Assembly (NCBI RefSeq): GCF_030819275.1
Contig: NZ_JAUTBL010000001.1
Span: 1,084,501 to 1,148,500 of the forward strand
Reading direction: 5' to 3'
Length of the DNA stretch: 64,000 bases
Source: Agrobacterium larrymoorei
GTDB taxonomy: Bacteria > Pseudomonadota > Alphaproteobacteria > Rhizobiales > Rhizobiaceae
Shown: piece after piece, positions 1 to 8,335 of the stretch
Layout: every line of letters starts with the position of its first letter
Numbering within the stretch: position 1 is the stretch's first letter
Made by a program: the position numbers and the translations under genes
The notes under the pieces: generated by a model
The model's database searches: none
What the model was told of the DNA's origin: nothing
Seen by the model: only the letters and a program-made list of their open reading frames with translations

Positions 1-1058
1 TCGTCATAAGCAGACTGACTGATTGAAAGCATGGATTTTACCACATTTGCTGCACTTTGGAGGTCTGTCCAGCTTCTGACAACGCCACCAGGACCGTAAA
101 GCGAGATTTCAGGGCATGCTCGTAGCACTGTCTGAAGATCATATTTCTCTTCGTTGACGGTTGCCTCTGCTAGGCTGGAGGGATTTGTGCGGATTGCTGG
201 TCGAGACGTCGTGGAGATATCGGCTTGAGGGCTGTCTGCGTTTTCCACAAGGTCGGCATCTTCAAAATAGGATTCGGATTCTGAACTCTGTATAAGCCGC
301 TCATTTTGATAGGCATTGGCGCTTGTTTTTTCGATTTCTAGCTGTTTTTCCAAAAGCTTAGCAATATCGTCACGAACTTCGCTCAATTCTACCAGAATGA
401 GGCTTAGCTGTGGTGCCTTCGTTTTGCGATCCAGCTTTGCAGTGATCACGATTTGACGTGCGCGAAAGACATCCAGTCGCTCATGATCGGTGCAATCGGC
501 GAGAAACTCGATGAGTTTGACAATGTCACGTCGGCATAGGCTGATTTTTTCACGCAGACGCTGGAGTTGAAGACGTTCCTCGGCGAGCATTTCCGCAATT
601 GCTTCGATCTCGTCAGAACGTGCGATGAGGGGGGACAGCGAAAATCCGAAAGCATCGCTGATACTGCCGGCGCGGTTTTTCCTGGCATATCGTTTGCCGT
701 TTGGACTGTCCTTGCGCAGAATAAGCCCTGCATCGACAAGCGCTGCGAGATGCCGGCGTAGTGTCTGCTCCGACATTCCATGGGCCCGCAGCGACAACTG
801 TTCGTTGGATGGGAAGACCACCAAACCATGTTCGTCGGAGAGTTCCGTTTTCGGATAGAAGCTCAGAAGGGCATTGAGAACGGCAAGAGACCGATCAGAA
901 ACGCCGAGAACGTTTCTTGCTTCGCAGATGCGGCGGAAGAGTTTCCATTTGTCGATGGACTGTTCCGCACTGATGTTTTGAGACGCAAATTGGTGTGCGA
1001 GTTGGGCATAACTAACCCCTCGCCGCCCAAAGGGCGTCGTTACAGTATCGCTATTCAT
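1..1058 (-). CDS. repC: Replication initiator RepC (3' end outside window)
   Basis: Initiator of repABC replicons; in this family it binds the origin that lies inside its own coding sequence. Reading leftward from an ATG at 1056-1058, an open frame of about 352 codons runs to base 1 without a stop, so the C-terminus is off the window. It starts MNSDTVTTPFGRRG and contains the LAHQF and SFYPKTEL segments typical of the RepC N-terminal winged-helix domain; the last visible residues read SQSAYD. A purine-rich GAAGGTG lies just upstream of the ATG. It is third in the repA-repB-repC order and is separated from repB by about 300 bp carrying the antisense ctRNA. Family call is secure; which replicon class it belongs to is inferred. 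Confidence 0.93.
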   Translation of the reverse strand, partial: MNSDTVTTPFGRRGVSYAQLAHQFASQNISAEQSIDKWKLFRRICEARNVLGVSDRSLAVLNALLSFYPKTELSDEHGLVVFPSNEQLSLRAHGMSEQTLRRHLAALVDAGLILRKDSPNGKRYARKNRAGSISDAFGFSLSPLIARSDEIEAIAEMLAEERLQLQRLREKISLCRRDIVKLIEFLADCTDHERLDVFRARQIVITAKLDRKTKAPQLSLILVELSEVRDDIAKLLEKQLEIEKTSANAYQNERLIQSSESESYFEDADLVENADSPQADISTTSRPAIRTNPSSLAEATVNEEKYDLQTVLRACPEISLYGPGGVVRSWTDLQSAANVVKSMLSISQSAYD

Positions 1059-1121
1059 GTCTTTCACCTTCAACGAGGCAAAAGAAAATCGCTCACCGAA
1101 AAGATTTCGATGCCAAGACTC

Positions 1122-1150
1122 TTGACTATGATTCGCGGAAATGAGATTCT
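1122..1150 (+). promoter_or_regulatory. Promoter of the antisense ctRNA
   Basis: TTGACT at 1122-1127 and GATTCT at 1145-1150 are separated by 17 bp, on the strand opposite repABC. Position and orientation match the ctRNA promoter of repABC operons. Start of transcription is expected near 1157 (inferred). Confidence 0.6.
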
Positions 1151-1156
1151 TCGGGT

Positions 1157-1206
1157 GCTTAAATCAAAGAAAGGCTTCCGCGCGGCAACGTTCGGGGGCT
1201 TTTTTC
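1157..1206 (+). ncRNA. Antisense counter-transcribed RNA (ctRNA/incA) of repABC
   Basis: In repABC replicons a roughly 50-60 nt antisense RNA from the repB-repC gap lowers RepC synthesis and causes incompatibility. Here the gap carries a sigma-70 type promoter on the plus strand. It is followed by a 7-bp hairpin (GCTTCCG 1174-1180 with CGGGGGC 1193-1199, two G-U pairs) and a T-rich tail (1200-1210), giving a transcript of about 50 nt antisense to the repC leader. Ends are inferred from the promoter and terminator, not observed. Confidence 0.72.
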
Positions 1207-1210
1207 TTTT
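1174..1210 (+). terminator. Rho-independent terminator of the ctRNA
   Basis: Stem GCTTCCG / CGGGGGC with a 12-nt loop, followed by TTTTTT-C-TTTT. This is the conserved 3' hairpin expected for a repABC ctRNA. Confidence 0.65.
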
Positions 1211-1360
1211 GGGCCAGATGCTCCTGTTTCTGTTTCTGTTTCAGTTATGGGTTTCGTTAAAGCGCGTCGAAATCTTGGGAGATCCGTCTCGCGCTTCAAT
1301 GTCGTGTTTCGAATTCCTCGTAGCTCAAAGCCTCAACTGACCTTGAGCGACAGACGGGTC

Positions 1361-2374
1361 CTACTGTTTCGAGCGATACTCCTCGAATAAAGTTTGCAGA
1401 TGCTCCAGAACGAAAGAAGCAAACTCAGGTGCTTCCTTGCGATCGATGGAGATATCAACCTTGCGCTCCGTCTCGACGATCTTCGCGAGCTTCTGACCGC
1501 TCTTCAACGCCAGAACGCCGCTGCGCTTGGGCTCGACCTTAGGCTTAAGATATTCCAGCAGAGCCTTGAAACGCTCTTCCGACGCAAGTCTTTCGATGCG
1601 ATCATCGTCAAGAAAAGACCGTGCAACATCATTCACCTTGGATGACGTCAACTGGTCAGCGAGATCCATCCAGTTTCGACGGCCGACGCCAGGGGCAGGA
1701 CCAATCTTATCAACGATGTCATCGGGAATACGCCCGACGACCGAAAGCATGTTCGAAAGATCGCTCTTATAGAGAGACATCGCGGCCATGATGGTATCGC
1801 GCGAAAATCTGAGCTGTAGCTTCTGTGCGAAGCGCGCTTTCTCAATATAGCTGAGATCGCGGCGTTCGTTGTTTTCCTGGCCTTGGGCGACGACAAGCTG
1901 CTCATCTGTCAGATCACGGACGACAGCGCGGACAGGAATACCGATCTCCGCAACAGCACGTAGACGACGATGTCCGAAAGCGACCTGATAGCGACCGGGT
2001 CTGTCGGGATGTGGACGAACCAGGATCGGGACCTGCTGGCCTTGTTCACGAATGGCTTCGACCAACCCTACATCCGCTTCGCGCGACGCTGGCATGCGGT
2101 CAGGAATAAAGGACGGATCGATATCGGCCGGATCAAGAGCGACGATCGCCAAGCCTTCAGCCAGCTTCTTCTCGATTTCTTCGGCACGTTTGCTGCGTTC
2201 AGAAACCTCGTTGAGAGACTGACCGATCATTCCAACGGGCGAATTGACCGTGTCGGTCACCAAATCCGGCGAGCCGAGAATAGGACGAATACGTGGACGC
2301 GGACGCTCCGCAGCGGCTTCGTTGTTATCGGCACTATTGCCGCCGAGATTGGCGAAGATTTGCTTTCTGCTCAT
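1361..2374 (-). CDS. repB: Partitioning protein RepB (ParB family)
   Basis: Centromere-binding partition protein, 337 aa, the usual RepB size. The ParB/Sulfiredoxin-type domain covers about residues 75-170 with the signature GHRRLRA at 134-140 and the conserved segment ENNERRDLSYIEKA at 167-180. A helix-turn-helix region follows at about 185-230. The start overlaps the repA stop by 4 bp (ATGA), indicating translational coupling. It should bind the GTT-N2-C-N-GC-N-G-N2-AAC palindromes found at 3809 and 4407 and act with RepA to segregate the replicon. No truncation is seen. Confidence 0.96.
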   Translation of the reverse strand: MSRKQIFANLGGNSADNNEAAAERPRPRIRPILGSPDLVTDTVNSPVGMIGQSLNEVSERSKRAEEIEKKLAEGLAIVALDPADIDPSFIPDRMPASREADVGLVEAIREQGQQVPILVRPHPDRPGRYQVAFGHRRLRAVAEIGIPVRAVVRDLTDEQLVVAQGQENNERRDLSYIEKARFAQKLQLRFSRDTIMAAMSLYKSDLSNMLSVVGRIPDDIVDKIGPAPGVGRRNWMDLADQLTSSKVNDVARSFLDDDRIERLASEERFKALLEYLKPKVEPKRSGVLALKSGQKLAKIVETERKVDISIDRKEAPEFASFVLEHLQTLFEEYRSKQ

Positions 2375-3585
2375 GCGGTTCTACCCCACGCTTTTTTTAT
2401 CAGGCCTTCAATTTCGGCATTTACGTTAGTCATGGCTTCCAAGGCACGATCATAGGTTGACCGGGTGAAGAGGGTCCGTTCGACTTCAAACAAGGTCTGA
2501 TTGGTCAAACCGGCGTCGGAGATCGCCGTGCTCTTCAGCATTGGATGGTTCAGAACGTTCTCACCGAAGATGGAACGGAGGAACGCCACCATCTGGTTTT
2601 GCGGTCCGTCGCTTGGTTCGAAGCGGGTCACGAGATATCGCATCCAATGATAATCGGAGCGCGCACCGGCGCGGCCGATTTCAGAGAGAAGATCGCCGGT
2701 CATCGCCAAGAACTGGTTCATGGACATGACGTCCAGCATTTGAGGGTGAACCGTGACGAGAACGGAGGTCGCGGCAGTCAGCGCCGAGAGTGTCAGATAG
2801 CCGAGCTGTGGAGGGCAATCGATGACAACGACGTCGTAGAAGTTCTGCACCTGAGCGATTGCCTGACCGATGCGGGCGAAGAACAACGTGTCGCCAGGCG
2901 CGCGGCGCATCAAAGCACGAGGAGTGTCATGCTCGAACTCCATAAGCTCCAGATTGCCAGGAATGATGTGGAGGTCAGGGATGTAGGTGCCCCTGACAAT
3001 TTCTGCCACCGGACGCTGTTCATCGTCGTAGCGGATGGCACCATATAGTGTTTCGTTTGGACCAACATCCAATTCAGGCTGGTGACCGAAGAGGGCGGAC
3101 AGACTGGCCTGCGGATCAAGGTCGATGGCGAGAACGCGATAGCCGCGCAACGCCAGATATTGAGCGAGATGCGCAGAGGTTGTCGTTTTGCCCGAACCGC
3201 CTTTGAAATTCATGACAGCGACGACCTGAAGCGCTTCACCGTCACGGCGATGTGGCAGATAGCGCCGAGTGCCGCGGGCGCCCTGATCGAGATGCTTGCG
3301 GATGGCATGGATGTCATCGACCGAGTAGCTGCGGCGGCCGCCACTTTGGGACGCGCTGAGGTCCGGCATCTCGGCAGCGATCTGGCGCAGATAGGCCTCG
3401 CCGATACCGATCAGCTTTGCCGTCTCGGACGGAGAGAAGGTGCGCATGATCTTTTCGGACAACGGCGCAAATGTGTGAGCATTGTGCGCCTGAAGCTGTG
3501 CAGACAAAGCTGCCGAATGCTGTAAGATGAGGCTCGTGAGATCGGGCGCTCTTTCAGCATTGTTTGGGTCGGCACCAGGTGTCAT
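2371..3585 (-). CDS. repA: Partitioning ATPase RepA (ParA family)
   Basis: ParA-type ATPase and autorepressor of repABC, 404 aa, the standard length. An N-terminal DNA-binding segment with a MerR-like helix-turn-helix spans about residues 50-95. The deviant Walker A box FKGGSGKTTTS is at 127-137, followed by DLDPQ at 155-159 and the ParA motif DCPPQLG further on. The ATG at 3583-3585 is the first good start, and the upstream 350 bp holds the promoter region and a parS palindrome. RepA-RepB together repress the operon in known members; that role is taken from the family. Confidence 0.96.
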   Translation of the reverse strand: MTPGADPNNAERAPDLTSLILQHSAALSAQLQAHNAHTFAPLSEKIMRTFSPSETAKLIGIGEAYLRQIAAEMPDLSASQSGGRRSYSVDDIHAIRKHLDQGARGTRRYLPHRRDGEALQVVAVMNFKGGSGKTTTSAHLAQYLALRGYRVLAIDLDPQASLSALFGHQPELDVGPNETLYGAIRYDDEQRPVAEIVRGTYIPDLHIIPGNLELMEFEHDTPRALMRRAPGDTLFFARIGQAIAQVQNFYDVVVIDCPPQLGYLTLSALTAATSVLVTVHPQMLDVMSMNQFLAMTGDLLSEIGRAGARSDYHWMRYLVTRFEPSDGPQNQMVAFLRSIFGENVLNHPMLKSTAISDAGLTNQTLFEVERTLFTRSTYDRALEAMTNVNAEIEGLIKKAWGRTA

Positions 3586-3808
3586 TTCTCTCTTTTCCGC
3601 TCGTTAGATCAATTGCGGTTTTTTCCGTCGAAATCGGATTTTTCCGCAACTGGGATATAAGCGCCGATTCTCTTTTCGACGCAATAGGCATTTCTCGGCC
3701 CAAACATGAATCTTTTCAGCGTCATACAAGTGCATTTTGAATCAGAAAGAGAGTTTCCGGGCGCGCGACAAATACGTCACGAAGATCCCGCTCTCGCATG
3801 TACTCTGT

Positions 3809-3824
3809 GTTAGCCGCGGCTAAC
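3809..3824. promoter_or_regulatory. parS-like centromere site upstream of repA
   Basis: Perfect 16-bp palindrome GTTAGCCGCGGCTAAC, matching the RepB/parS consensus GTTNNCNGCNGNNAAC of Rhizobiaceae repABC replicons. It lies in the 349-bp gap between repA and the divergent oxidoreductase gene. The rest of that gap shows no gene. Confidence 0.82.
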
Positions 3825-3934
3825 GCGTCTGTTCTGACTTCCCTGCTGCTGCGCGCCTGCTTTGTGTCGATGCTTTCATTTGCTTTTTGGGGCGGCGTGA
3901 GCTTTGTTGTTGAGGCAATACCAAGGAGGCCAAT

Positions 3935-5359
3935 ATGATCTATGACGTCGCGGTGGTGGGATCCGGATTTTCAGCGATCAGTCTGGTGACCAACCTTTTA
4001 CAATTGCTTCCGGCGGGTACGTCGATTGCTATCGTCGGTGACGATGCCGGTTTCGGAAGAGGAACCGCATATAGGACGGAATTGCATCTTCATCGATTAA
4101 ACGTTCCAGCGGCGCGTATGAGCGCCTTTGCCGATCGTCCCGATGACTTTCTCAACTGGCTGAAAAGCCGAGAGCGAGATGTGGATGGCTCCGGTTTCGC
4201 GAGCCGCAATGATTACGGACTTTATTTGCGCGATACGCTGGCAGCACTTCTCAGAGATCAAAGGCAGCGAATTCGGGTTGATTTCGTCAAGGCCAAAGCG
4301 ATGTCCTGTGCTGCCTCTGAAAATGGTTGCGTCGCCTTCCGTCTCAACGACGGAACCTCGCTGAAGTCTGCAAGGGCCATCCTGTGTCTCGGCGTTGGGA
4401 CGGCGAGTTTACCGCGGCTAACTCGGGAAGCAGACATTGCTCTTTTGCGCCGCGTCGTTAGAAACCCTTGGCGTCTCAACTGGCTCTCCAAGGTTCAGCC
4501 CGATGACACCATCTGTATCCTAGGCTCCGGCCTGACGATGATCGATCAAGTCTTGTCGCTACGGAATATGGGGCATCACGGCAAGATCCATGTTGTTTCC
4601 CGACGCGGTCTTGTCCCTCATGGTCACAGTACATCGCCCGTTACACCTGTAGACCCGACACTTGACCTGGATCGAAGCGAAATCAGTCAACTCCTTGCTG
4701 CTCTCAGGCGTCGTGTGAAGGCGGGAGCAGAGTGGCGCGCCGTTATGGATGGTCTACGTCCCCATACTCAAAAACTCTGGCAGTCGCTCAACCAACCGAA
4801 GCGCGCGCGGTTCCTGCGACATGCTTTGGCCTGGTGGAACATTCATCGGCACCGTGTCGCGCCGCAGGTCCATGACGTTTTCGAGGGTCTACTGAATGAG
4901 GGCGTGGTCGAAGTCCACGCTGGTTTTGTTCTGAGTATCGCGAGAGAGAAGCAGGGGCCTTTGCTGACCTACCGTAAGCGCGGCGGAACGGACGAGGTCG
5001 TTCTACCTTTTGACTGGCTGGTGAACTGCACCGGAATGGAGCGGGCCGGCATCGCCCATTCACCGCTTCTGCAGCAGATGGTCACGGACAAGATGATCGA
5101 TACGGATCCGCTCGGGTTGGGCATCAAGGTCGACGCGCAGTCACAAGTCCTGACGGTTGATGGGCATGCTCACCCGCACCTCTTTGCGGTAGGTGCCTTG
5201 ACAGCGGGGCAGTTTTGGGAAATTACTGCTGTACCTGATATCCGCGTGCAGACTCGCAAGGTTGCCGAAAAGATCCAGCATCTTATTCGAGACGAGTCAT
5301 CGCCAAGTGATCAAAATCAATCAAAAATGTGCATACGAAGTGCAGAAAGCAAAGTCTGA
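3935..5359 (+). CDS. FAD/NAD(P)-binding oxidoreductase, function unassigned
   Basis: A 474-aa flavoprotein of the FAD-NAD(P)-binding type (Pfam NAD_binding_9-like). The N-terminal dinucleotide motif VVGSGFSAIS is at residues 7-16, a second Rossmann motif ILGSGLTMID lies near 198, and NCTGME near 367 resembles the ATG-type motif of FAD oxidoreductases. It has no signal peptide. AAGGAGG sits 8 nt before the ATG. It is transcribed away from repA and ends at a bidirectional terminator. A parS consensus site is embedded in its coding sequence (4407-4422). Substrate is unknown; relatives are often annotated only as hydroxyacylglutathione hydrolase-like or FAD-dependent proteins. Confidence 0.8.
   Translation: MIYDVAVVGSGFSAISLVTNLLQLLPAGTSIAIVGDDAGFGRGTAYRTELHLHRLNVPAARMSAFADRPDDFLNWLKSRERDVDGSGFASRNDYGLYLRDTLAALLRDQRQRIRVDFVKAKAMSCAASENGCVAFRLNDGTSLKSARAILCLGVGTASLPRLTREADIALLRRVVRNPWRLNWLSKVQPDDTICILGSGLTMIDQVLSLRNMGHHGKIHVVSRRGLVPHGHSTSPVTPVDPTLDLDRSEISQLLAALRRRVKAGAEWRAVMDGLRPHTQKLWQSLNQPKRARFLRHALAWWNIHRHRVAPQVHDVFEGLLNEGVVEVHAGFVLSIAREKQGPLLTYRKRGGTDEVVLPFDWLVNCTGMERAGIAHSPLLQQMVTDKMIDTDPLGLGIKVDAQSQVLTVDGHAHPHLFAVGALTAGQFWEITAVPDIRVQTRKVAEKIQHLIRDESSPSDQNQSKMCIRSAESKV
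4407..4422. promoter_or_regulatory. Second parS-like site, inside the oxidoreductase gene
   Basis: GTTTACCGCGGCTAAC matches every fixed position of GTTNNCNGCNGNNAAC. It lies about 600 bp from the intergenic site, in the coding sequence of the flanking oxidoreductase, and shares the CCGCGGCTAAC half with it. Confidence 0.72.
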
Positions 5360-5442
5360 CTTTGCTTTGATATGAGGATTTTTCTCATTATATTACAATG
5401 AGATAAAAGTTCTTAAATTTTAACTCAATTCCATCAAATGTG

Positions 5443-5475
5443 CGTCCGGGGAGGGTCTTCACCCCGGACGTTTTT
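5443..5475. terminator. Bidirectional terminator between convergent genes
   Basis: CGTCCGGGG (5443-5451) pairs with CCCCGGACG (5462-5470), followed by TTTTT. It sits between the oxidoreductase and the aminotransferase, which converge. Confidence 0.85.
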
Positions 5476-5489
5476 CCTCGTTTTGGCTA

Positions 5490-6824
5490 TCACGCCGCCC
5501 GCTGCAAAGCGTCGCCGATCATGGAGACGATCGTATCGATCTGATCTTCTTCAATGATCAACGGCGGCGACAGCGCAATGATGTCTCCCGTAACGCGGAC
5601 GAGAAGCCCTGTCTTAAAGCAATCGACAAAGACGTCGTAAGCCCGTGCTCCCGGTGCACCGTCGCGCGGGGCGAGCTCGATGGCGCCGACGAGGCCGAGA
5701 TTGCGGATGTCCACAACATGGGGTGCACCCTTCAATCCATGCAGATCATCTTCCCATTTCTGTGCAAGAGATGCCGCACGTGTCAGAAGACTTTCTTCCT
5801 CATAAATCTCCAGCGTGGCGATGCCGGCAGCGCAGGCGACTGGGTGGCCGGAATAGGTATAACCGTGGAAAAGTTCGATCTGGTTCTCCGGGCCGTGCAT
5901 CAGCGCGTCGTAAATGTACCTCTTCGCGAATACGGCACCCATCGGGATCGATCCGTTGGTGATACCCTTGGCGGTCGTAACCAGATCCGGAACAACGCCG
6001 AAATAATCGGTCGCGAATGGCTGACCGAGGCGACCGAATCCGGTGATAACCTCGTCGAAGATCACCAGGATGCCGTGCTTGTCGGCGATGGCGCGCAGCC
6101 TTTCCAGATATCCTTTTGGCGGCAGTACCACACCGGCTGAGCCGGACATGGGTTCAACGATCACCGCAGCAATCGTTTCCGCGCCGTGAAGGGCAACAAG
6201 GCGTTCCAGATCTTCTGCTAACTCCAGCCCATGTTGTGGGAGGCCTTTGCTAAAGGCGTTGCGCTCAACATCGAGTGTGTGGCGCATATGGTCGGCGGGG
6301 ATTTGCGGGAAGACACGGCGGTTGTTGACGAGGCCGCCAACCGAGATGCCGCCGAAGCCAACGCCGTGATAACCCTTTTCGCGACCGATGATGCGGGTGC
6401 GTGTACCCTGACCGATGGCGCGCTGATAGGCGATGGCGATCTTGAGCGCGGTGTCGACAGATTCAGAACCCGAGCCGGTGAAGAAGACGCGATCAAGCTC
6501 GGCCGCGGCACCGCCCGGTGCGTGCGCAGCAAGCTTCTCGGCAAATTCAAAAGCGATGGGATGGCCCATCTGGAATGTCGGCGCGAAATCCATGGTGGAG
6601 AGCTGACGCTCGACAGCCGTCGAGATCCGCTTGCGGCCATGGCCCGCATTCACGCACCACAAGCCTGCCGTGCCGTCGAGGATCCGGTTGCCGTCGATAT
6701 CGGTGTAGTACATGCCCTCGGCGCTGGCCAGCAGACGAGGTGATGCCTTGAACTGGCGGTTTGCCGTGAATGGCATCCAGAAATTGGCGAGGTTTGGCAT
6801 GTTGGGTTTGCTTTGATGGTCCAT
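5490..6824 (-). CDS. Class III PLP aminotransferase (omega-amino acid:pyruvate type)
   Basis: A 444-aa fold-type I, class III transaminase. The PLP-binding lysine is K286 in TTAKGITNG, the cofactor-contacting aspartate is D257 in FDEVITGFGR, and the GSGSESVDTALK phosphate-binding loop lies at about 117-128. Start and spacing are good (AGGGGACC before the ATG). The NFWMPFTANRQFK opening is typical of beta-alanine/omega-amino acid:pyruvate transaminases. It is divergent from an XRE-cupin regulator 148 bp away, an arrangement common for polyamine or beta-alanine degradation, so that regulator probably controls it. The exact amine donor cannot be read from the sequence. Confidence 0.88.
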   Translation of the reverse strand: MDHQSKPNMPNLANFWMPFTANRQFKASPRLLASAEGMYYTDIDGNRILDGTAGLWCVNAGHGRKRISTAVERQLSTMDFAPTFQMGHPIAFEFAEKLAAHAPGGAAAELDRVFFTGSGSESVDTALKIAIAYQRAIGQGTRTRIIGREKGYHGVGFGGISVGGLVNNRRVFPQIPADHMRHTLDVERNAFSKGLPQHGLELAEDLERLVALHGAETIAAVIVEPMSGSAGVVLPPKGYLERLRAIADKHGILVIFDEVITGFGRLGQPFATDYFGVVPDLVTTAKGITNGSIPMGAVFAKRYIYDALMHGPENQIELFHGYTYSGHPVACAAGIATLEIYEEESLLTRAASLAQKWEDDLHGLKGAPHVVDIRNLGLVGAIELAPRDGAPGARAYDVFVDCFKTGLLVRVTGDIIALSPPLIIEEDQIDTIVSMIGDALQRAA

Positions 6825-6972
6825 GAGGGTCCCCTTGACTTGGATGATGCATCCATCCGCGACTTTATCGCTCTAAACAAGTCCTTTTCTCTTCAGTCCT
6901 AACCTATTGTTTTGACTGAGTAGAAGGGTGTATGTTTGTGCTATACCGAACATGTGAAACGCGGAGATTTCA

Positions 6973-7521
6973 ATGAGCGTCGATATTGGCAACAGATTGC
7001 GTCATCTTCGGTCGATGCACAAGTTGTCGCAACGCGAGTTGGCCCGCAGAGCAGGTGTGACAAACTCGACGATTTCGCTGATCGAGTCCAATTCGGCCAA
7101 TCCGTCTGTTGGTGCATTGAAACGGATTCTGGACGGCATTCCGATCGGCCTTGCGGAATTCTTCGCCTTCGAGCCCGAGAAACCGCGCAAGGCTTTTTAT
7201 GCAGCGGAGGAACTGGTCGAGATTGGCAAAGGGCCGATTTCCTACCGGCAAATCGGAGACAATCTGTTCGGCAGGAGTTTGCAGATTCTCAAAGAGTGCT
7301 ATCAACCCGGTGCCAGCACCGGTCGAGTGCCACTGGTGCATGATGGGGAAGAGGGCGGCATCGTACTCTCCGGGCGTCTGGAGGTGACTGTCGATGATGA
7401 GCGCCGCATTCTCGGGCCGGGTGACGCGTACTATTTCGAAAGCAGGCGTCCCCATATTTTTCGCTGCGTTGGCCCGGTGCCCTGCGAAGTCATCAGTGCC
7501 TGCACGCCACCAAGCTTTTAA
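6973..7521 (+). CDS. XRE-family regulator with C-terminal cupin domain (PuuR-like)
   Basis: A 182-aa transcription factor. An N-terminal helix-turn-helix (RLRHLRSMHKLSQRELARRAG...STISLIE, about residues 8-45) is followed by a single-domain cupin at about 105-175, with VHDGEEGGIVLSGRLEV and a PGDAYYFESRRPH core. This architecture is that of PuuR-type regulators, where the cupin senses a small ligand. It diverges from the class III aminotransferase and is its likely regulator (inferred from gene context). Confidence 0.87.
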   Translation: MSVDIGNRLRHLRSMHKLSQRELARRAGVTNSTISLIESNSANPSVGALKRILDGIPIGLAEFFAFEPEKPRKAFYAAEELVEIGKGPISYRQIGDNLFGRSLQILKECYQPGASTGRVPLVHDGEEGGIVLSGRLEVTVDDERRILGPGDAYYFESRRPHIFRCVGPVPCEVISACTPPSF

Positions 7522-7621
7522 ATGGCCTGCCACCGCGATTTTATTAGCCGACTAATTCATGGTTTCGACTGATATCGCAATTGCCGTTCGATCTCATCAA
7601 CGAAGATGTGGAAACCCGTTA

Positions 7622-8233
7622 TCATGCTTGGTCTGGATAGGGATTGCCTCTCGTCAGCTTTGCCAAGTGCGCGGTGTTGCGAGCCAGCATGTCGACGGCC
7701 TTCGTCACTGTTTCGGGAATGCGCTCCAGATCGGAAAAGTTTGTGCTGCCCATCGCTTCGCCCACCCAATAGGCCACCGCGTTCGGGGCGATCGTAAAGC
7801 CGACATCGTTCAGGGCCTGATAGAGTTCAGCGGACACGTGATGGGCACCGTCTTCATTGCCGACAACGGCTACGGCAGCCACACGCCCGTAAGATACCAT
7901 TCTGCCAGCATCATCGGTTTCTTCAAGAAATGCGTCCATTCGTTCCAGCGCCCGCTTCGAAACGCTGCTGGGCTGTCCAAGCCATATCGGTGTGCCGAGT
8001 ATGAGGATATCCGAGTCGAGAATCTTTCGACGGATCGCCGGCCAATCGTCTCCTTCTCCCTCATCAGAGGTGACGCCCGGCTTTATATTGAAGTCGGCAA
8101 GGCGGATGGTTTCGGTCTCTACGCCATCTTTCGACAGGGCTGACGCGATGAGTGCCAGCATGCGGTCGGTCGATGATGGCTCGCCGCCAGATGCCTTCAG
8201 GGTTGCGTTGAGCGCGATCGCTTTCAAAGCCAC
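7622..8233 (-). CDS. NADPH-dependent FMN reductase/flavodoxin-like protein
   Basis: About 203 aa with a flavodoxin-like fold: KAIALNATLK-SGGEPSSTDRML at the N-terminus for FMN phosphate binding, and ILGTPIWLGQPSSVSKRALERMD in the middle, typical of the FMN_red superfamily. The GTG at 8231-8233 is chosen because GGAGGAG lies 7 nt upstream; the longer ATG-initiated reading would place that ribosome site inside the gene. It probably reduces a quinone or flavin, but no substrate can be assigned. It lies downstream of the Gfo/Idh/MocA gene in the same orientation. Confidence 0.8.
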   Translation of the reverse strand: MALKAIALNATLKASGGEPSSTDRMLALIASALSKDGVETETIRLADFNIKPGVTSDEGEGDDWPAIRRKILDSDILILGTPIWLGQPSSVSKRALERMDAFLEETDDAGRMVSYGRVAAVAVVGNEDGAHHVSAELYQALNDVGFTIAPNAVAYWVGEAMGSTNFSDLERIPETVTKAVDMLARNTAHLAKLTRGNPYPDQA

Positions 8234-8335
8234 TGTCTTCTCCTCCAAAATGAACATCATCTCGTAACCGCGACACGAGAGGCTTGTTCCCGTGTCGCGG
8301 ACTGCTTGTGACGCATGGAGGCGCGTGGAACTGAT

